Assembly: GCA_002393575.1 (NCBI GenBank)
Contig: DGSN01000039.1
Location: 6,035-13,496 of the forward strand
DNA: 7,462 bases
Reading direction: 5' to 3'
DNA from: Prevotellaceae bacterium UBA4361
Lineage (GTDB): Bacteria; Bacteroidota; Bacteroidia; Bacteroidales; Bacteroidaceae
In this document: positions 4,873-7,462 of the stretch, in pieces
Numbering within the stretch: the first letter of the stretch is position 1
How the letters are laid out: each line of letters opens with the position of its first letter
The notes under the pieces: generated by a model
What the model was told of the DNA's origin: nothing
Seen by the model: the letters and a program-made list of their open reading frames with translations, nothing else
Databases searched by the model: none
Program-made: the position numbers and the translations under genes

Positions 4873-6018
4873 TTAATCATTCACAAACCGAGCTCCATCG
4901 TCTGGCTTCACGAAGAACACCGCAAACGTATTCTCGTATTCTGGGAATTGCTCCAGGTATTGACGAGTGAGTTCTTCCTTGATTTGTTCCTTATGAGCAG
5001 GATTGATGAGTGCAATGCAAGCTCCCTTGAAGCCAGCACCAGAAAAACGTCCGCCATAAATGCCTGGCAATGAGCGCATAATCCGATAGATGGCTATGAG
5101 TTCGGGACTTCCACATTCATAATTATGGATGGAACTCTCACAACTGTCAAAACTCAACTTTCCGAACAAGTTCAGATTACCACTCTCCCATGCAGTCACG
5201 CCCTGACGCACACGGCGATACTCCGAATAGAAATGCTCCGCACGACGTGCAAAGCGGTTGGGCATCATGTCGCGAGTACGCTCAAACGTCTCCTTCGGAA
5301 TGTCGCGAAGGAAAGTCTTATCAAACACCTTCAGCGGTTGGTCTGTATAAGCCAGCATATTCCATGCAGCCGTCTTACATTCCGACACACGCAAGTTGTA
5401 ATCGCTCGAAACCAACGAACGAGTCAAGCCCGAGAAGAAAATGCCGATTTCCATGTCTGGCATGTTCGGATTGCGCTTGATGATACGATATTCGTCTGAG
5501 TCACAATCCAAGAACAGCAGGCCGTCCTTCTGTCCAAGAGCAATACACGCCTGGTCGAGAATACCGTTGTTTAGACCCACATACTCACGCTCTGCCTCCG
5601 AAGCAATCTTCACGATTTCCATCGGTTTCAGTTCAATGTCGTTCGACTTGGCAAATGCCATCACGTATGCTATCAGTACGGCAGCACTCGACGACAGGCC
5701 ACCAATAGGCAGAGAGCCTTGAATGACACCGTCAATGCCACGACGTAGCACAAATCGTTTACGCAACGCATACTTAGCACCGCGGGCATAATCGCCCCAG
5801 TTGCCTTGTTTTACCTGCGAATTAGCCGCAATGTCGAAATCCACCAGTCCCTCAAAGGTACGTGATTCCAAATGCACCAAGCTGTCATTCCTCGGCGTGA
5901 ACCACAAATCCACGCCCTTGTCAATGGCGAATCCCGTTACGAGTCCGTGCTGGTGATCCACATGCGCCCCCAGCGGACAAACTCTGTACGGAGAAAAAAT
6001 GTGAAATTGATGTTCCAT
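4873..6018 (-). CDS. GHMP kinase, probable galacturonokinase (galactokinase-like)
   Basis: A 381-residue cytosolic sugar kinase with all three GHMP motifs: SPYRVCPLGAHVDHQHG (9-25), PIGGLSSSAAV (104-114, phosphate loop) and GGRFSGAGFKGACIAL (322-337). The catalytic Asp is D155 in NGILDQ. The length matches galactokinases. Motif 1 does not: galactokinases read roughly GRVNLIGEHTDYNGG, while here Ala18 replaces the Glu and His22 the Tyr. From memory, plant galacturonokinases carry SPYRICPLGAHIDHQ, also WGNYARGA (here WGDYARGA, 74-81) and GLRNGILDQ (here GLNNGILDQ, 148-156). I therefore favour ATP-dependent 1-phosphorylation of D-galacturonate; ordinary galactokinase is the main alternative. The ATG at 6018 was chosen because motif 1 begins eight residues later and AAGGAAAA precedes it. 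An ATG at 6090 lies inside the upstream gene. It is 28 bases after the WecA-like gene and 122 before the nucleotidyltransferase. Confidence 0.9.
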   Translation of the reverse strand: MEHQFHIFSPYRVCPLGAHVDHQHGLVTGFAIDKGVDLWFTPRNDSLVHLESRTFEGLVDFDIAANSQVKQGNWGDYARGAKYALRKRFVLRRGIDGVIQGSLPIGGLSSSAAVLIAYVMAFAKSNDIELKPMEIVKIASEAEREYVGLNNGILDQACIALGQKDGLLFLDCDSDEYRIIKRNPNMPDMEIGIFFSGLTRSLVSSDYNLRVSECKTAAWNMLAYTDQPLKVFDKTFLRDIPKETFERTRDMMPNRFARRAEHFYSEYRRVRQGVTAWESGNLNLFGKLSFDSCESSIHNYECGSPELIAIYRIMRSLPGIYGGRFSGAGFKGACIALINPAHKEQIKEELTRQYLEQFPEYENTFAVFFVKPDDGARFVND

Positions 6019-6046
6019 ATCGTTTTTGTTTTCCTTGTAGCTTTCG

Positions 6047-7210
6047 TTATCGTTTTCGCTCCTCCTCATCCACAGCATGACCAAAAGCAATCTCGTCCAT
6101 CATCTTCGTCTTGTCCCCTTCCTTCTTGTGGATGAAATGGTTAATCGTGCATTGGACACCAATCCAGATGCCTATTTCTATTAATAGAATGATATTATAA
6201 TTCACCCCAATTATTACTCCTAAAACTGCAATGGTGATGTACAACACAGAAAGTCCTAAAAGAATGGCTAAAACATAACGTACTCGCAATCCAGTGCGGA
6301 GCAATTTATGATGAATGTGGTTTTTATCGGGTAGGAAAAGTGGATCATGACGACGGAAACGAGAAAAAACCACACGCACAATGTCCATCATAGGTAGTAG
6401 AACCGTTGAGAATCCCATCAGAATCATGCCACGAGGAAAATAATGTGTAGATTCCCTCGTCATATAAATGAGAAGAAAACTGAGCAAATATCCCAATGTA
6501 AGACTTCCTGTATCTCCCATGAATAGTTTTTTCCCTTTCTCTGCATTTCCAAACACATTGGTGTACCAAAAAACAGTCAGGACACCCAAAGCAGAGAAAC
6601 AGAGTGTGTTAAAAACAAATTGATTTTTAATGGCACTGGCTACTCCCAATGCTAAAAAAGCAATCCAACACAATCCAGAAGAAAGACCATCTATACCATC
6701 TATCAGATTGATGGCATTTGTTATATATACCACCATAAAGATGGTAAATGGTATGCCAATCCAAGGACTCAACTCATGAATGCCAAACAGGCCCCAGAGG
6801 TTATCAATCCAAAGATTGGACATAGGGAACAATGATGCACTTATAATCTGAGTTAAAAATTTGCTCTTATACCCCACTCCCACCAAATCGTCCATCAAAC
6901 CAATCAGAAAAAGCAAAGTTGTACCAACAATTAAAAGAATATAGCGTGTAAACAATGCCAAGCGGTCGCCTCTGAAAATTTCAAAATGCAACATACAACA
7001 GGCTGCTATCGTAAAACCAGCAGAGATGAGTATTACAGGCAAAAAGGAGACTCCTCCGAGCCTTGGTATTGGGACAATATGCACTTTACGCTGATTGGGC
7101 ATATCATATAGATTCTTCTTCAAACTAACTTTTATGATTTGAGGCATAACAATGTAGCCAATCATAAAAGAAAGAAGAAAAGACAAAGAGATTGTTATAG
7201 CAGAATACAT
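6047..7210 (-). CDS. WecA/MraY-like polyprenyl-phosphate sugar-1-P transferase
   Basis: A 387-residue integral inner-membrane protein with about ten or eleven hydrophobic segments spread over residues 4-357. It should transfer a HexNAc-1-phosphate (typically GlcNAc-1-P) from its UDP-sugar to undecaprenyl phosphate, the first step of polysaccharide repeat-unit assembly. Family motifs appear in order: VHIVPIPRLGG (43-53), the Mg-binding Asp pair D107-D108 in GLMDDL, NAINLIDGIDGL (165-176), MGDTGS (231-236) and the cytoplasmic HIHH (298-301). The C-terminal tail from about 361 is charged and soluble. The HIHH motif and overall length favour WecA-type over MraY. It lies 73 bases after the CapD-like gene and 28 before the kinase, consistent with one operon. 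The gene looks AT-richer than its downstream neighbours. The exact sugar donor cannot be told from sequence. Confidence 0.92.
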   Translation of the reverse strand: MYSAITISLSFLLSFMIGYIVMPQIIKVSLKKNLYDMPNQRKVHIVPIPRLGGVSFLPVILISAGFTIAACCMLHFEIFRGDRLALFTRYILLIVGTTLLFLIGLMDDLVGVGYKSKFLTQIISASLFPMSNLWIDNLWGLFGIHELSPWIGIPFTIFMVVYITNAINLIDGIDGLSSGLCWIAFLALGVASAIKNQFVFNTLCFSALGVLTVFWYTNVFGNAEKGKKLFMGDTGSLTLGYLLSFLLIYMTRESTHYFPRGMILMGFSTVLLPMMDIVRVVFSRFRRHDPLFLPDKNHIHHKLLRTGLRVRYVLAILLGLSVLYITIAVLGVIIGVNYNIILLIEIGIWIGVQCTINHFIHKKEGDKTKMMDEIAFGHAVDEEERKR

Positions 7211-7283
7211 GATATATAATCAGTATGTCAAACTTTCGTTAAAAGAATATCAATTGGACACTTAATTGAAGAATATCAATCAC
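7211..7283 (-). other. Short intergenic spacer with 12-bp direct repeat
   Basis: This 73-base AT-rich spacer lies between the CapD-like stop and the WecA-like start. AAGAATATCAAT occurs twice (7243-7254 and 7269-7280), 26 bases apart. No TAnnTTTG promoter box is seen on the minus strand, so read-through from the CapD-like gene is likely. Confidence 0.45.
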
Positions 7284-7462
7284 TTATACATCCAACTTCT
7301 CATAAACGGAGTGCTTGGACTTGTATTCAGGCACGATTTGCTTCATGAGGCGCACGGTCTCCATGTCGTCGTAGATGCAGCTGGTCTCAATGAGCTGGTC
7401 AATCTGCCTGCTCACCTCGTCATAGTCGTACTGGCGAACCTGGGCAATCTGGATTTTCTTGT
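7284..7462 (-). CDS. CapD/WbpM-like NDP-sugar dehydratase/epimerase (C-terminus)
   Basis: Only the last 58 codons and the stop are in the window; the 5' part lies beyond base 7462. The visible end reads KKIQIAQVRQYDYDEVSRQI (first 20 residues), then an acidic helical stretch, and finishes with KQIVPEYKSKHSVYEKLDV. That ending (IVPE-KS-SVYE-LD) is typical of large polysaccharide-biosynthesis NDP-sugar epimerase/dehydratases of the CapD/FlaA1/WbpM group in Bacteroidales. Full-length members are usually membrane-anchored UDP-GlcNAc 4,6-dehydratases of about 600 residues. Catalytic motifs are not visible, so the family call rests on the C-terminal signature as I remember it and on the operon position before a WecA-like initiating transferase. 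Substrate specificity cannot be judged. Confidence 0.78.
   Translation of the reverse strand, partial: KKIQIAQVRQYDYDEVSRQIDQLIETSCIYDDMETVRLMKQIVPEYKSKHSVYEKLDV

Noticed and set aside
4923..4930. TACGTTTG on the minus strand as a promoter -7 box
   Set aside because: It lies inside the kinase coding region and no TTTG box is found at the right distance upstream.
4873..6018. Straight assignment as galK of the Leloir pathway
   Set aside because: The motif-1 Glu and Tyr are replaced, no galT or galE-type neighbour is present, and the flanking genes handle uronates. It remains the main alternative.
6019..6090. Upstream ATG extending the kinase by 24 residues
   Set aside because: It would overlap the end of the WecA-like gene by 44 bases and adds hydrophilic residues before a well-placed motif 1. 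The ATG at 6018 has a purine-rich stretch before it.

Overview
The window looks like a surface-polysaccharide (capsule, O-antigen or exopolysaccharide) locus of a Bacteroidales bacterium, most likely Prevotellaceae or a close relative. Three things point there: Bacteroidetes-type promoters (TTTG, about 20 nt, TAnnTTTG) instead of sigma70 boxes, a NusG/UpxY-type antiterminator, and the style of the sugar-nucleotide enzymes. The genus is an inference; no rRNA or other marker gene is present.

Layout. Bases 1-84 carry small hairpins and no gene. A UDP-glucose 6-dehydrogenase gene (ugd) occupies 85-1326 on the minus strand, with a well-formed promoter of its own. A 341-base divergent intergenic region (1327-1667) follows. 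Next is a plus-strand NusG/UpxY-like gene (1668-2774) with an unusually long C-terminal extension. It ends at a strong hairpin (2778-2814) and a 67-bp element of inverted heptamer repeats (2815-2881) that runs into the 3' end of the next, convergent gene. The rest, 2873-7462, is a minus-strand gene train. In transcription order it encodes the C-terminus of a CapD/WbpM-like NDP-sugar dehydratase (cut by the window edge), a WecA/MraY-like polyprenyl-phosphate sugar-1-phosphate transferase, a GHMP-family sugar kinase, a small sugar-1-phosphate nucleotidyltransferase and a UDP-glucuronate 4-epimerase.

How the genes fit together. Ugd would make UDP-glucuronate from UDP-glucose, and the epimerase would interconvert UDP-glucuronate and UDP-galacturonate. 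The kinase would usually be labelled galactokinase. Its first motif (SPYRVCPLGAHVDHQHG) instead matches what I remember of plant galacturonokinases, and it has lost the Glu that in galactokinases contacts the galactose 6-OH. With the adjacent nucleotidyltransferase this suggests a salvage route, free galacturonate to GalA-1-phosphate to UDP-GalA, built into a polysaccharide operon beside the de novo route. That is the most interesting hypothesis here; it is inferred from sequence only. The WecA-like and CapD-like proteins would start repeat-unit assembly on undecaprenyl phosphate.

No RNA genes, insertion sequences, CRISPR arrays or broken genes were seen.
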